Below are positions 7,910 to 15,188 of a stretch of DNA of 54,671 nucleotides, in pieces. This DNA is from an uncultured Oscillospiraceae bacterium (lineage in GTDB: Bacteria > Bacillota > Clostridia > Oscillospirales > Oscillospiraceae): NCBI GenBank assembly GCA_949841465.1, contig CATKZW010000019.1:1-54671 (forward strand), written 5' to 3'. Within the stretch, counting starts at the first letter, position 1; each line of letters opens with the position of its first letter. The translations under genes were made by a program, and so were the position numbers. The notes beneath the pieces were generated by a model. That model had not been told where the DNA came from. It saw only the letters and a list, made by a program, of their open reading frames with translations, and did not search any database.

Positions 7910-9043
7910 ATGTTTCGAGTGGTCAAAACCGAGGGCAGTGCCCGTCGGGGGGAGTTCACCTGCCCCCATGGCGTGGTGCAGACCCCGGTGTTTATGAATG
8001 TGGGCACTCAAGGGGCCATCAAGGGCGCCCTGTCCGCTTTTGATTTGAAGGAAATCGGCTGCCAGATCGAGCTGTCCAACACCTACCACCTCCACCTGCG
8101 CCCCGGTGACAATGTGGTGCGGGAGATGGGCGGGCTGCATAAGTTCATGCGGTGGGATGGGCCCATGCTCACCGACTCCGGCGGATTCCAGGTGTTCTCC
8201 CTGGCTGGTCTGCGGAAGATCACCGAGGAGGGGGTCACCTTTTCCTCCCACATCGACGGCAGGCGCATCTTTATGGGGCCGGAGGAGTCCATGCGCATCC
8301 AGTCCAACCTGGGCAGCGACGTGGCCATGGCATTTGACGAGTGCGTGGAGAATCCCGCGCCCTACGACTATGCCAAAGCCTCCTGTGAACGGACCCTGCG
8401 CTGGCTGGAGCGTTGCGCGGCGGAGCATGACAAGCTGAATGCCTTGCCAGACTGTGTCAACCCGGGGCAGATGCTGTTCGGTATCAACCAAGGGGCCACC
8501 TACGAGGATCTGCGGGTGTGGCATATGAAGGAGACAGCTAAGATCGACTGCGGGGGCTATGCCATCGGCGGCCTGGCGGTGGGGGAGCCCACCGAGGTGA
8601 TGTACCGAATCATTGAGGCGGTGGAGCCCCACATGCCCGCAGACAAGCCCCGGTATCTCATGGGCGTGGGTACGCCGTCCAACATCATCGAGGGCGTGGC
8701 CCGAGGGATCGACTTTTTTGACTGTGTCATGCCCGCCCGCAACGCCCGCCATGGCAAGCTGTTCACCTGGGAGGGGACGCTGAACATCAAAAACGAGCGC
8801 TTCAAGCTGGATGAGCGGCCCATTGACCCTGGCTGTGACTGCCCGGTGTGCCGGAATTTCTCCCGGGCGTATCTGCGCCACCTGTTTGTGGCGGGGGAGA
8901 TGCTGGCCATGCGGCTGGCGGTGATGCACAACCTGTATTTCTATAATGAGCTGGTCAGGCGCATACGAGATGCCCTGGATGTGGGACAGTTCGCTGCTTT
9001 CCGGTCGGAATATTCGGAGAAACTGTCCGGCAGAGCGGAGTAA
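7910..9043 (+). CDS. tgt: Queuine tRNA-ribosyltransferase
   Basis: A 377-aa TGT TIM-barrel enzyme that exchanges guanine-34 in GUN-anticodon tRNAs for a queuosine precursor (preQ1 in bacteria). Visible are DSGGFQVFSL (catalytic base Asp), the substrate pocket FDECVE and GGYAIGGLAVGEP, the nucleophile region IDFFDCVMPARNARHG, and the zinc site CDCPVC...H near residues 305-335. Length is usual. The ATG follows GAGGGAGGACGCG. No queuosine synthesis genes (queA, queC-F) are in the window. It ends before a strong hairpin and is convergent with desulfoferrodoxin. Confidence 0.98.
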   Translation: MFRVVKTEGSARRGEFTCPHGVVQTPVFMNVGTQGAIKGALSAFDLKEIGCQIELSNTYHLHLRPGDNVVREMGGLHKFMRWDGPMLTDSGGFQVFSLAGLRKITEEGVTFSSHIDGRRIFMGPEESMRIQSNLGSDVAMAFDECVENPAPYDYAKASCERTLRWLERCAAEHDKLNALPDCVNPGQMLFGINQGATYEDLRVWHMKETAKIDCGGYAIGGLAVGEPTEVMYRIIEAVEPHMPADKPRYLMGVGTPSNIIEGVARGIDFFDCVMPARNARHGKLFTWEGTLNIKNERFKLDERPIDPGCDCPVCRNFSRAYLRHLFVAGEMLAMRLAVMHNLYFYNELVRRIRDALDVGQFAAFRSEYSEKLSGRAE

Positions 9044-9065
9044 GAACCTGGACCAAGCTATACAA

Positions 9066-9109
9066 GCAAACCGGCTCCATGGAGCAAAAACTCCATGGGG
9101 CCGGTTTGC
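9066..9109 (+). terminator. Hairpin between tgt and desulfoferrodoxin
   Basis: A long stem, GCAAACCGGCTCCATGGAG against CTCCATGGGGCCGGTTTGC, loop CAAAAA. There is no long T tract on either side, but its place between convergent genes argues for a bidirectional terminator. Confidence 0.7.
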
Positions 9110-9139
9110 CTGTCTACTGTCTCAGAGCTGCGGCCTGCG

Positions 9140-9514
9140 TCAGCCCTTCCAAAGGCCGTGCAGGTTGCAGTAGGAGTACGCCGCCTCTACCTCGTCCGCG
9201 TCGCACAGGGCAAAGCTGACCTCTGGGCTGTGGCCAGGGCGCAGAGTTTTATACTGTGCGCCCTGCTTGGTCTGCAAGGCTACCCATTCGATGGAGTGCT
9301 CGTCCAGCATGGGGTGATGGGTCGAGCCGACGCATACGGTCACTCGGTTGCCCTCTACTCGGTATACGGGGATGTGCTTCTCTGTGGACGCCTCTGCGGT
9401 GCCGGGGACGAGTTCCTTCATCGGTTCCCCACAGCACATGATGGGGACGCCGGCATCCTTGATTACGGAGACGATATTCCCGCAGTGTGCGCAGATCAGA
9501 AATTTTTGTTCCAT
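9140..9514 (-). CDS. Desulfoferrodoxin (superoxide reductase)
   Basis: A 124-aa two-domain superoxide reductase, reducing superoxide to peroxide in anaerobes without releasing oxygen. The N-terminal desulforedoxin domain has its four iron ligands (Cys8, Cys11, Cys27, Cys28). The catalytic neelaredoxin domain shows EKHIP (Glu45, Lys46, His47), His67, His73, and Cys116/His119 in SYCNLHG, the full Fe(His)4Cys centre. It starts at an ATG after GGAGGCAAACCAAA. It appears to be monocistronic; electrons would come from rubredoxin, not encoded here. Confidence 0.97.
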   Translation of the reverse strand: MEQKFLICAHCGNIVSVIKDAGVPIMCCGEPMKELVPGTAEASTEKHIPVYRVEGNRVTVCVGSTHHPMLDEHSIEWVALQTKQGAQYKTLRPGHSPEVSFALCDADEVEAAYSYCNLHGLWKG

Positions 9515-9638
9515 TTTGGTTTGCCTCCTGATGAAATCTTATGCCGCTATGGACGTGGAAAAGCAGCATTTTTAAGAATACATGCCACATGCCATCTTAT
9601 CTTTCCGTGTGGCAGGCAGTGGTATTATCAGTGTGCCC

Positions 9639-9676
9639 ACCGCCGCTAAATCCCATGCAATGGATTTAGCGGCGGT
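9639..9676. repeat. Perfect 15-bp inverted repeat upstream of recombinase region
   Basis: ACCGCCGCTAAATCC and GGATTTAGCGGCGGT are perfect reverse complements separated by CATGCAAT. Neither side is followed by a T tract, so it is not a standard terminator. It lies in the intergenic gap between desulfoferrodoxin (minus) and the recombinase (plus). It could be a terminator without U tract, a protein-binding site, or a mobile-element end. Confidence 0.8.
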
Positions 9677-9763
9677 CGATTTGATCTCAGCAGACGTCCA
9701 TGGGAAATCCTCACTGTTTAGAACATCCAAATAGTGGATATTCTTGCTGCGGAGGGGATGCAG

Positions 9764-9931
9764 GTGAAGTTCAGGTATTTCGATCCAGAAGGCCGCCCAA
9801 TTGCTCCGGAGCAGCTGCGTGCGATGCAGATCATGACGCCAGCGATGGACCATGTCTTTGTGACGGTATTGGAGCGCCTGGAAAAAAGTGAAAATTTGAA
9901 AAGCCCAATTGAAAAAGCCAAACTGAAATGA
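9764..9931 (+). CDS. Small hypothetical protein upstream of recombinase
   Basis: A 55-aa ORF (KFRYFDPEGRPIAPEQLRAM...), basic at its C-terminus. I do not recognise the family. The GTG at 9764 was chosen because GGAGGGG lies 8 bp upstream; alternatives are ATG 9758 (too close to that site) and GTG 9734. It ends 56 bp before the recombinase and is on the same strand, so it may be part of the same element, for example an excision or regulatory factor, but that is inference. The sequence looks like coherent protein rather than random translation, with a beta-strand then helices. Confidence 0.5.
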   Translation: MKFRYFDPEGRPIAPEQLRAMQIMTPAMDHVFVTVLERLEKSENLKSPIEKAKLK

Positions 9932-9987
9932 TATGATGAAACCATGGCTTCGCGGCCGGGGCTGATTTTGTTGATTGGAGGTACTAT

Positions 9988-11406
9988 GTGAGTAAATCAA
10001 AAATGTTTCAGCCGCTGGAAACTGTCAGTGAGCTGACGCTGGCCCTTTACCGCCGCGTATCGACAGACAAACAGGCCGATGAGGGATATTCTCTGGACGT
10101 TCAGCAGGAAAAACTCCAAGCGTACGCCAAAACGTTTTCCAATGTAAGGGAAGTGCGGGATTATATGGACGACGGCTACTCCGGCAGCAGTCTGGACCGC
10201 CCGGGGATCGGGCGTTTGATGAAGGACATTCAGGCCGGCGAGATTACGCACGTGATCGTGGTAAAGCTGGACCGTCTGAGCAGAAGCCAGAAGGATACGC
10301 TGCACTTGATTGAAGACGTGATGATCCCGGCAAACGTGGCGTTCATCTCCATCATGGAGAGCTTCAACACCGACACCGCATTCGGAAGGGCGATGGTGGG
10401 CATTCTGTCCGTGTTTGCTCAGCTGGAACGGGAAAATATTTTCGAACGCACCCGCGGCGGTATGCAGAAACGGGTGGAGAAGGGCTACTGGCCCGGCGGG
10501 GGGCGGACGCCTTACGGTTATGACTATGACCCTGCGAGGGGGATTTTAGTCCCCAACGAGCAGGCGGAAATGGTCCGTTATATCTACGACCGCTATCTTG
10601 CCGGTGTATCCATGCAGACCATTGCGGACAACCTTGATTTAAAGTATGAAAAGCTGGTCTATAACATCATCACCCGAAAATCCAACGCAGGCTATATTGT
10701 CTACAAGGGGGAGGAGTACAAGGGCCTTCACGAGCCTATTGTTTCTCTGGATACCTATGACCGCGCCATGGAGCTCCTGGCGGAGCGCTCCGCAGCCAAG
10801 CTGGTGACCAAAACCAGTCATCTGCTCACGGGACTGTGCCGCTGTGGGACCTGTGGGGCGAGGATGCGGTACATGAAGTGGGGGAAAACTGGGTATAAAC
10901 TGGTGTGCTACTCCCAGCAGCGCAGCAAAAAATACCTGGTGCGCGACCCGGACTGTGACGGGCCCTCCCCCTTTGCCGAGGATGTGGAGGAGGGCGTGGT
11001 GGGCGCCCTGTTTGCGGCCTCCAAAGAGAGGCTGGAAAACGCCCGCAAATCTGTGGAGTCAGGTAGTTTGACCGGTATGCTCCAGGAGCAGCTTCAGCGG
11101 GCGGAGGCAAAGCTCCGCCGCCTGTACAGTCTGTACGGCGACAGCGGAGATGACTACCTGTTGGATGCGATCCACGATGCGAAAGAGGATATTGACCGTC
11201 TAAATGGAACGCTCAGAGAGGAGCGCACAAAGGGAGCGTCCACCCAGTCCGCCATGAATGCCTATGAAAAACTGGAGAGTATTCAGGACGCTTGGCCGTA
11301 TATGTCTGTTCAGGAGCGGCGGGTAGTTCTGGTTTCCGTTGTGGAAAGCGTTACAATTTCCGGCGATTACACCGATGTAAAGCTGAAATTTGGACTGTCT
11401 GCATAA
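9988..11406 (+). CDS. Large serine recombinase
   Basis: A 472-aa large serine recombinase. The resolvase catalytic domain spans about 18-160 with the nucleophile Ser25 in YRRVSTDKQADEGYSL, and the arginine-bearing segments DGYSGSSLDRPGI and KLDRLSRSQKDTLHL. A recombinase domain follows (GYWPGGGRTPYGYDYD), then a zinc ribbon (CRCGTCGARM...CYS) and a coiled coil near 355-440 with the VSVVESVTISGD tail. It starts at GTG after TTGGAGGTACTAT. Such enzymes integrate and excise elements at short att sites, usually located next to their own gene. Here the stop codon is about 27 bp from the point where sigG homology starts, so sigG is very likely the target. Nothing suggests that the enzyme is inactive. 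Confidence 0.97.
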   Translation: MSKSKMFQPLETVSELTLALYRRVSTDKQADEGYSLDVQQEKLQAYAKTFSNVREVRDYMDDGYSGSSLDRPGIGRLMKDIQAGEITHVIVVKLDRLSRSQKDTLHLIEDVMIPANVAFISIMESFNTDTAFGRAMVGILSVFAQLERENIFERTRGGMQKRVEKGYWPGGGRTPYGYDYDPARGILVPNEQAEMVRYIYDRYLAGVSMQTIADNLDLKYEKLVYNIITRKSNAGYIVYKGEEYKGLHEPIVSLDTYDRAMELLAERSAAKLVTKTSHLLTGLCRCGTCGARMRYMKWGKTGYKLVCYSQQRSKKYLVRDPDCDGPSPFAEDVEEGVVGALFAASKERLENARKSVESGSLTGMLQEQLQRAEAKLRRLYSLYGDSGDDYLLDAIHDAKEDIDRLNGTLREERTKGASTQSAMNAYEKLESIQDAWPYMSVQERRVVLVSVVESVTISGDYTDVKLKFGLSA

Positions 11407-11440
11407 CAAAAACTTGGTTTCAACTTCGGAACGCTGTGCC
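11407..11440 (+). other. Probable recombination junction (att) within sigG
   Basis: The interval between the recombinase stop and the first sigG-like codons (GCT GTG CCG ATG at 11433). To its right the sequence encodes AVPMIVGEIRRYL, to its left the translation no longer resembles SigG (expected NVRFSTY or similar). This marks the crossover zone to within some tens of bases; the core dinucleotide cannot be defined without the other junction. Confidence 0.55.
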
Positions 11441-11927
11441 GATGATTGTGGGAGAAATTCGCCGTTATCTCCGGGACAACAGTGCGATCCGGGTTTCTCG
11501 GTCGGTGCGGGACACCGCCTACCGGGTGCTTCAGGCGAAGGAGAAGTATATGGCCGAGCATCAGAAGGAGCCCACGGTGGACGAGATTGCCCAGATCCTG
11601 GAGTTGCGCAGGGAAGACGTGGTGATGGCGTTGGACGCAGTGGTAGACCCGGTGTCGTTATTTGAGCCGGTGTACTCCGATGGCGGGGACACAGTGTGCG
11701 TTATGGACCAGGTGCGGGACAAGAAGAACACCGACGAGGCCTGGCTGGAGCACATTGCCCTGGGGGACGCCATCAGCAAGCTGGATGAGCGGGAGCGGCG
11801 CATCCTTGCTCTGCGCTTTTTTCAGGGTAAGACGCAGATGGAGGTATCCGCCGAGGTGGGGATTTCCCAGGCGCAGGTATCGCGACTGGAAAAAAATGCA
11901 CTGAACCGAATACGAAAAGAGCTGTAA
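11433..11927 (+). pseudogene. sigG: 3' fragment of sporulation sigma factor SigG
   Basis: This stretch encodes the last ~164 residues of a forespore sigma factor. AVPMIVGEIRRYLRDN, IRVSRSVRDTAYR, DPVSLFEPVYSDGGD and FFQGKTQMEVSAEVGISQAQ match SigG best. Sigma regions 3 and 4 (with the helix-turn-helix that reads -35 elements) are present. Missing are the N-terminal core-binding and -10-reading parts, about 115 residues in SigG. The open frame runs back into the recombinase gene (possible ATG at 11292), but that part is unrelated to sigma factors. No 5' half is found on either strand of the window. Therefore it is either the 3' half of a gene that is rejoined after excision of the recombinase element, or a dead remnant. 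The downstream terminator is intact and the coding frame has no lesions, which suggests recent or regulated interruption. Confidence 0.9.
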
Positions 11928-11951
11928 AGTGAAAGCCGTATACACAAAAGA

Positions 11952-11990
11952 CCCCGCAAACCTTTTTGTGGATTTGCGGGGAACTTTTTC
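11952..11990 (+). terminator. Terminator after sigG fragment
   Basis: CCCCGCAAA / TTTGCGGGG stem with a 12-base loop and a T-rich tail (AACTTTTTC), between the convergent sigG fragment and EFR1 gene; it may work in both directions. Confidence 0.85.
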
Positions 11991-11993
11991 AAA

Positions 11994-12767
11994 TCACTTT
12001 AACAGATACTTTTCCACACAGCCTTGTTCAATTACTTTTTTGCCCAGTAGGGTAATAGCTTGTGTGGGGCACCTGTTGGCACAGCGGTAGCACATAGTAC
12101 ACTGTGTCCCTGGTGCTGCGTGTTTTTTATCCATGTTCAGAGAGAGGTTACTCATGGGACACAGCTGTACACATTGCCCGCATCCGACACATTTTGCGAT
12201 ATTGATTTTCAGCTTGTCAGAATAACTTCTGGTTTTATTGTAGAAATAGAGGCGTTGACCGAATAGTCCTATAAAATGAGAAAGTGGTCCAAGCCCCTCC
12301 TGAGGAGGCGTTCCCCTGATGAAAGCATTTGCCGCACAGTTTATTTTCAGTTCCGCTTGTCTGACGAGTTGTTGATTTTTGCTCAACGACCTCTTCAACA
12401 TGGGTTCGTCACAAATGCTGTCAGGCATTTTTATGTGAAGGCCGCCGGTTATAACAGCGTCGTATCTGCGAAGCAGGCGGGCCAGCACCCCGGCGCCGTC
12501 CCCGCTGAACAGCCCCATAGTGGCGATCACAAATATTCGCTTTCTGCACCATAGTTGGTCATTTGCAGCCACAAAATCACGCAGCATTTTCGGCAGGTTA
12601 CTGTATTGGACAGGGTATCCGATCACCAACTCCTGATGCTTCTGGATTTCGTGCGCGGCATCTGGGCTTTCAATGGAAATTGCTTTAGCATCTGGGCTGT
12701 ATTGACGCAAAAACAGTTCTACACAGTATCTTGAATTTCCTGTGCCGCTGAAATAAATTCCGAGCAT
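11994..12767 (-). CDS. EFR1 family ferrodoxin (flavodoxin + 2[4Fe-4S])
   Basis: A 257-aa protein with an N-terminal flavodoxin-like domain, where YFSGTGNSRYC (residues 5-15) is the FMN phosphate loop, and a C-terminal bacterial ferredoxin pair: CVGCGQCVQLCP and CTMCYRCANRCP, eight cysteines for two [4Fe-4S] clusters. This EFR1 architecture is common in anaerobic Firmicutes and is assumed to carry electrons in the cytoplasm; the partner is unknown. The ATG follows GGAGGCACAAACT. Base composition is lower in GC than its neighbours, which hints at a different origin. Confidence 0.93.
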   Translation of the reverse strand: MLGIYFSGTGNSRYCVELFLRQYSPDAKAISIESPDAAHEIQKHQELVIGYPVQYSNLPKMLRDFVAANDQLWCRKRIFVIATMGLFSGDGAGVLARLLRRYDAVITGGLHIKMPDSICDEPMLKRSLSKNQQLVRQAELKINCAANAFIRGTPPQEGLGPLSHFIGLFGQRLYFYNKTRSYSDKLKINIAKCVGCGQCVQLCPMSNLSLNMDKKHAAPGTQCTMCYRCANRCPTQAITLLGKKVIEQGCVEKYLLK

Positions 12768-12785
12768 AGTTTGTGCCTCCGCGAT

Positions 12786-12818
12786 ATAAAAAGGGCGGTA
12801 TACGCTGTATACCGCCCT
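12786..12818 (-). terminator. Terminator after tsf
   Basis: AGGGCGGTATAC / GTATACCGCCCT, a perfect 12-bp stem with a three-base loop, followed on the minus strand by TTTTT. Confidence 0.92.
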
Positions 12819-12837
12819 GATTTATGGTGAGAGAAAC

Positions 12838-13749
12838 TTACTGTGCCAGCTTGGCAATCTCCTCAGCAAAATTCTCCTGCTTCTTTTCGATGCCCTCGCC
12901 CTTCTCAAAGCGCACAGCGTCCTTCAGGGCAACGGTGCCGCCCAGCTTCTTGGCAGCGGCGTTCATATACTGCTCCACAGTGACCTCATTGTCCTTGACA
13001 AAGGTCTGCTGGAGCAGGCAGTTCTCAGAGTAGAACTTGTTCAGCTTGCCCATGACGATCTTTTCCTTGACCTGGTCGGGCTTGCTGGCCATCTTGGGAT
13101 CGTTGGCCATCTGGGCCAGAAGGATCTTCTTCTCCTCGTCCAGCACCTCCTGGGTGACCTGGCTTTTGTCCAGGAAGCGGGGGTTCAAGGCCGCGATCTG
13201 CATGGCCATATCCTTGCCAATCTCAGTGGCATCGATGCCGCCGGTGACCTCCAGGTTGACCAGCACACCGATCTTGCCGCCGGCGTGGATATAGGGGACG
13301 GAGACGCCGTCGGCGAAGCGGGCAAAGCGGCGGATCTTAATATTCTCGCCGATGACCAGGACCATTTCCTGCTGCTGCTGGATCACGGTGAGGTCGGTGC
13401 CGTTGTACTTGCACTCCATCAGCGCGTCCAGGTCGGCGGGAGCACAGTCGACCACGGTGGCGGCCACACCCTTGACAAAGTCCACAAACTTCTCGTTCTT
13501 GCCCACAAAGTCGGTCTCGGCGTTGACCTCGACCACCACGCCCACGCCGTTGATCACCGCGGCGTAGGCCATGCCTTCGGCAGCGATGCGGCCCGCCTTC
13601 TTGGCAGATGCAGCCAGGCCCTTCTCGCGCAGCCACTCAACGGCCTTGTCCATGTCGCCGTCGGAGGCGGCCAGGGCCTTCTTGCAGTCCATCATGCCCA
13701 CGCCGGTCATTTCCCGCAGGGCCTTTACATCCTGTGCAGTGATTGCCAT
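12838..13749 (-). CDS. tsf: Translation elongation factor Ts
   Basis: A 303-aa EF-Ts, the nucleotide exchange factor that frees GDP from EF-Tu. The N-terminal UBA-like domain includes VKALREMTGVGMMDCKKAL, and the core has the classical NAETDFVGKNEKF motif (around residues 78-90) that contacts the EF-Tu G domain. Length and ends are normal. It lies 97 bp downstream of rpsB, with an intrinsic hairpin in between, so part of its expression is probably read-through from rpsB. Confidence 0.99.
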   Translation of the reverse strand: MAITAQDVKALREMTGVGMMDCKKALAASDGDMDKAVEWLREKGLAASAKKAGRIAAEGMAYAAVINGVGVVVEVNAETDFVGKNEKFVDFVKGVAATVVDCAPADLDALMECKYNGTDLTVIQQQQEMVLVIGENIKIRRFARFADGVSVPYIHAGGKIGVLVNLEVTGGIDATEIGKDMAMQIAALNPRFLDKSQVTQEVLDEEKKILLAQMANDPKMASKPDQVKEKIVMGKLNKFYSENCLLQQTFVKDNEVTVEQYMNAAAKKLGGTVALKDAVRFEKGEGIEKKQENFAEEIAKLAQ

Positions 13750-13775
13750 AATATCGTTACCTCCAAATATAATTG

Positions 13776-13811
13776 TAAAAACAAGCGCCCGCCCGCATGG
13801 GCGGGCGCTTG
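13776..13811 (-). terminator. Attenuator-like terminator between rpsB and tsf
   Basis: A perfect 13-bp stem CAAGCGCCCGCCC / GGGCGGGCGCTTG with a four-base loop, and on the minus strand a TTTTTAC tail. Since tsf has no obvious promoter between this and its start, it probably lowers, rather than abolishes, transcription into tsf. Confidence 0.85.
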
Positions 13812-13846
13812 GGTGTTGAAACGCTCAGCCAGAGTAGGGGAGAGGC

Positions 13847-14581
13847 TTACTCGGCGGCGGGGGCGGGCTCCTCAGCCTTCTCGGCGGGGGTGGCGTCCTG
13901 GCCCTGACGGCCCTCCTGCACAGCGTTGGCCATGACGGAGGAGATCAGCTTGATGGCGCGGATGGCATCGTCGTTGCCGGGGATGACGTAGTCGATCTCA
14001 TCAGGGTCGCAGTTGGTGTCCACGATGGCCACAATGGGGATATTCAGCTTGCGGGCCTCGTTGATGGCGTTGCGCTCCTTGCGGGGGTCAACGACGAACA
14101 GGGCGCCGGGGAGCTTACGCATCTCGACCACGCCGCCCAGATACTTCTCCAGCTTGCTGATCTCGCCCAGCAGCTTCATGACCTCCTTCTTCGGGAGCAT
14201 ATCGAAGGTGCCGTCCTCCTGCATCTTTTTCAGCTGGTTCAGACGGTCTACGCGGGTGCGCATGGTCTTGAAGTTGGTCATCATGCCGCCCAGCCAGCGG
14301 GCGTTGACGTAGAACATGCCGCAGCGGGTGGCCTCCTCACGGATAGCGTCCTGGGCCTGCTTCTTGGTGCCCACGAACAGCAGGGACTGACCGTTGCCGG
14401 ACAGCTCCTTCACGAAGGAGTAGGCCTCCTCCAGCTTCTTCACGGTCTTCTGCAGGTCGATGATATAGATGCCGTTGCGTTCCGTGTAGATGTAGGTGGC
14501 CATTTTGGGGTTCCACCGGCGGGTCTGGTGGCCAAAGTGCACACCGGCCTCCAAAAGCTGCTTCATAGATACGACTGCCAT
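13847..14581 (-). CDS. rpsB: 30S ribosomal protein S2
   Basis: A 244-aa S2 protein of the small subunit. It starts [23 protein letters not shown] and contains [23 protein letters not shown], the P-D-P-like [16 protein letters not shown] and [14 protein letters not shown], all typical. A tail rich in Glu, Ala and Pro ends the protein. The start was set at the ATG 6 bp after AGGAGGAAAAA; an upstream ATG at 14626 would add 15 non-homologous residues. It has a strong promoter at 14693-14721. It runs divergently from pyrH, unlike the usual rpsB-tsf-pyrH order. Confidence 0.99.
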   Translation of the reverse strand: MAVVSMKQLLEAGVHFGHQTRRWNPKMATYIYTERNGIYIIDLQKTVKKLEEAYSFVKELSGNGQSLLFVGTKKQAQDAIREEATRCGMFYVNARWLGGMMTNFKTMRTRVDRLNQLKKMQEDGTFDMLPKKEVMKLLGEISKLEKYLGGVVEMRKLPGALFVVDPRKERNAINEARKLNIPIVAIVDTNCDPDEIDYVIPGNDDAIRAIKLISSVMANAVQEGRQGQDATPAEKAEEPAPAAE

Positions 14582-14692
14582 TGATTTTTCCTCCTGTTTT
14601 TTGGTTTTTACCTCCGAAAGCTTCATTTTTCCCGCCCACCTTTCTGGAAAGGCACCGGGCGAAAAATCGGCTCTCGTGCGGAATGCCTGGAT

Positions 14693-14721
14693 ATTCTACC
14701 ACAACTTATGGGGGAACGCAA
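14693..14721 (-). promoter_or_regulatory. Promoter of rpsB-tsf
   Basis: On the minus strand TTGCGT, exactly 17 bp, then TAGAAT, placing transcription start roughly 105 bp before the rpsB ATG. The leader includes an A-rich stretch and no obvious complex fold. Confidence 0.8.
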
Positions 14722-14728
14722 GCATTTT

Positions 14729-15013
14729 TCACCAGTTGTTGAGAAAAAAGTCTGCCTGTTCAGGGGTTCCGCCCAGTGAGGCGGCGTCTACCAGAATGAT
14801 ATCCTCTCCGACGCGCCGGACAGCGGACCAGGGGAATACCGCGTCCGGTTCCCGGCCCAGCAGCCCCCAGAGCCGGGGCCGGCCCCGGATGATGACCGCC
14901 TCGATTGCCCCGCGGTCCAGGTCCAGCTCCACATCGCTGACGAATCCGTATCGGACTCCGCTGGTGATGTCGATGATCTCCTTATATTGCAGCTCCGCGA
15001 TGCGGCAGATCAT
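14729..15013 (-). CDS. YlmC/YmxH family sporulation protein
   Basis: A 94-aa PRC-barrel-like protein of the YlmC/YmxH family. The start MICRIAELQYKEIIDITSG.R.G.VSDVELD and the later W..V.R.GEDIILVD pattern match. In Bacillus and Clostridia these small proteins are tied to sporulation and are often encoded just after sigE-sigG. Here the gene lies about 2.8 kb past the sigG fragment, on the opposite strand and in front of rpsB-tsf. The start ATG follows GGAGGGCATACT; an upstream ATG would add 26 unlikely residues. Exact role is not known. Confidence 0.88.
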   Translation of the reverse strand: MICRIAELQYKEIIDITSGVRYGFVSDVELDLDRGAIEAVIIRGRPRLWGLLGREPDAVFPWSAVRRVGEDIILVDAASLGGTPEQADFFLNNW

Positions 15014-15112
15014 AGTATGCCCTCCTTTTTCCGGTTCCATTGATTTTATGAGGAGGGCGGGTCGTCCCATCCCGTACCGAGAAAAATACACGGAAAATTT
15101 TCAATTAACCTC

Positions 15113-15141
15113 TAGGCAAATGGCAGGTTTTCCAGTATAAT
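15113..15141 (+). promoter_or_regulatory. Candidate promoter of the pyrH-polC operon
   Basis: TAGGCA (4 of 6), a 17-bp spacer and a perfect TATAAT, 47 bp before the pyrH ATG. TGGCAG and CTGCCA flank the -10 region as a short inverted repeat. Confidence 0.6.
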
Positions 15142-15188
15142 ACTGCCATGAGTACGATCCAATTCTGGGATAAGAGAGGATGAGAGCC

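Noticed and set aside
11292-11927. Complete 211-aa sigma factor starting at ATG 11292
   Set aside because: The first 47 residues come from the recombinase gene in another frame and show no sigma similarity; the product would lack regions 1-2. Better described as a sigG 3' fragment.
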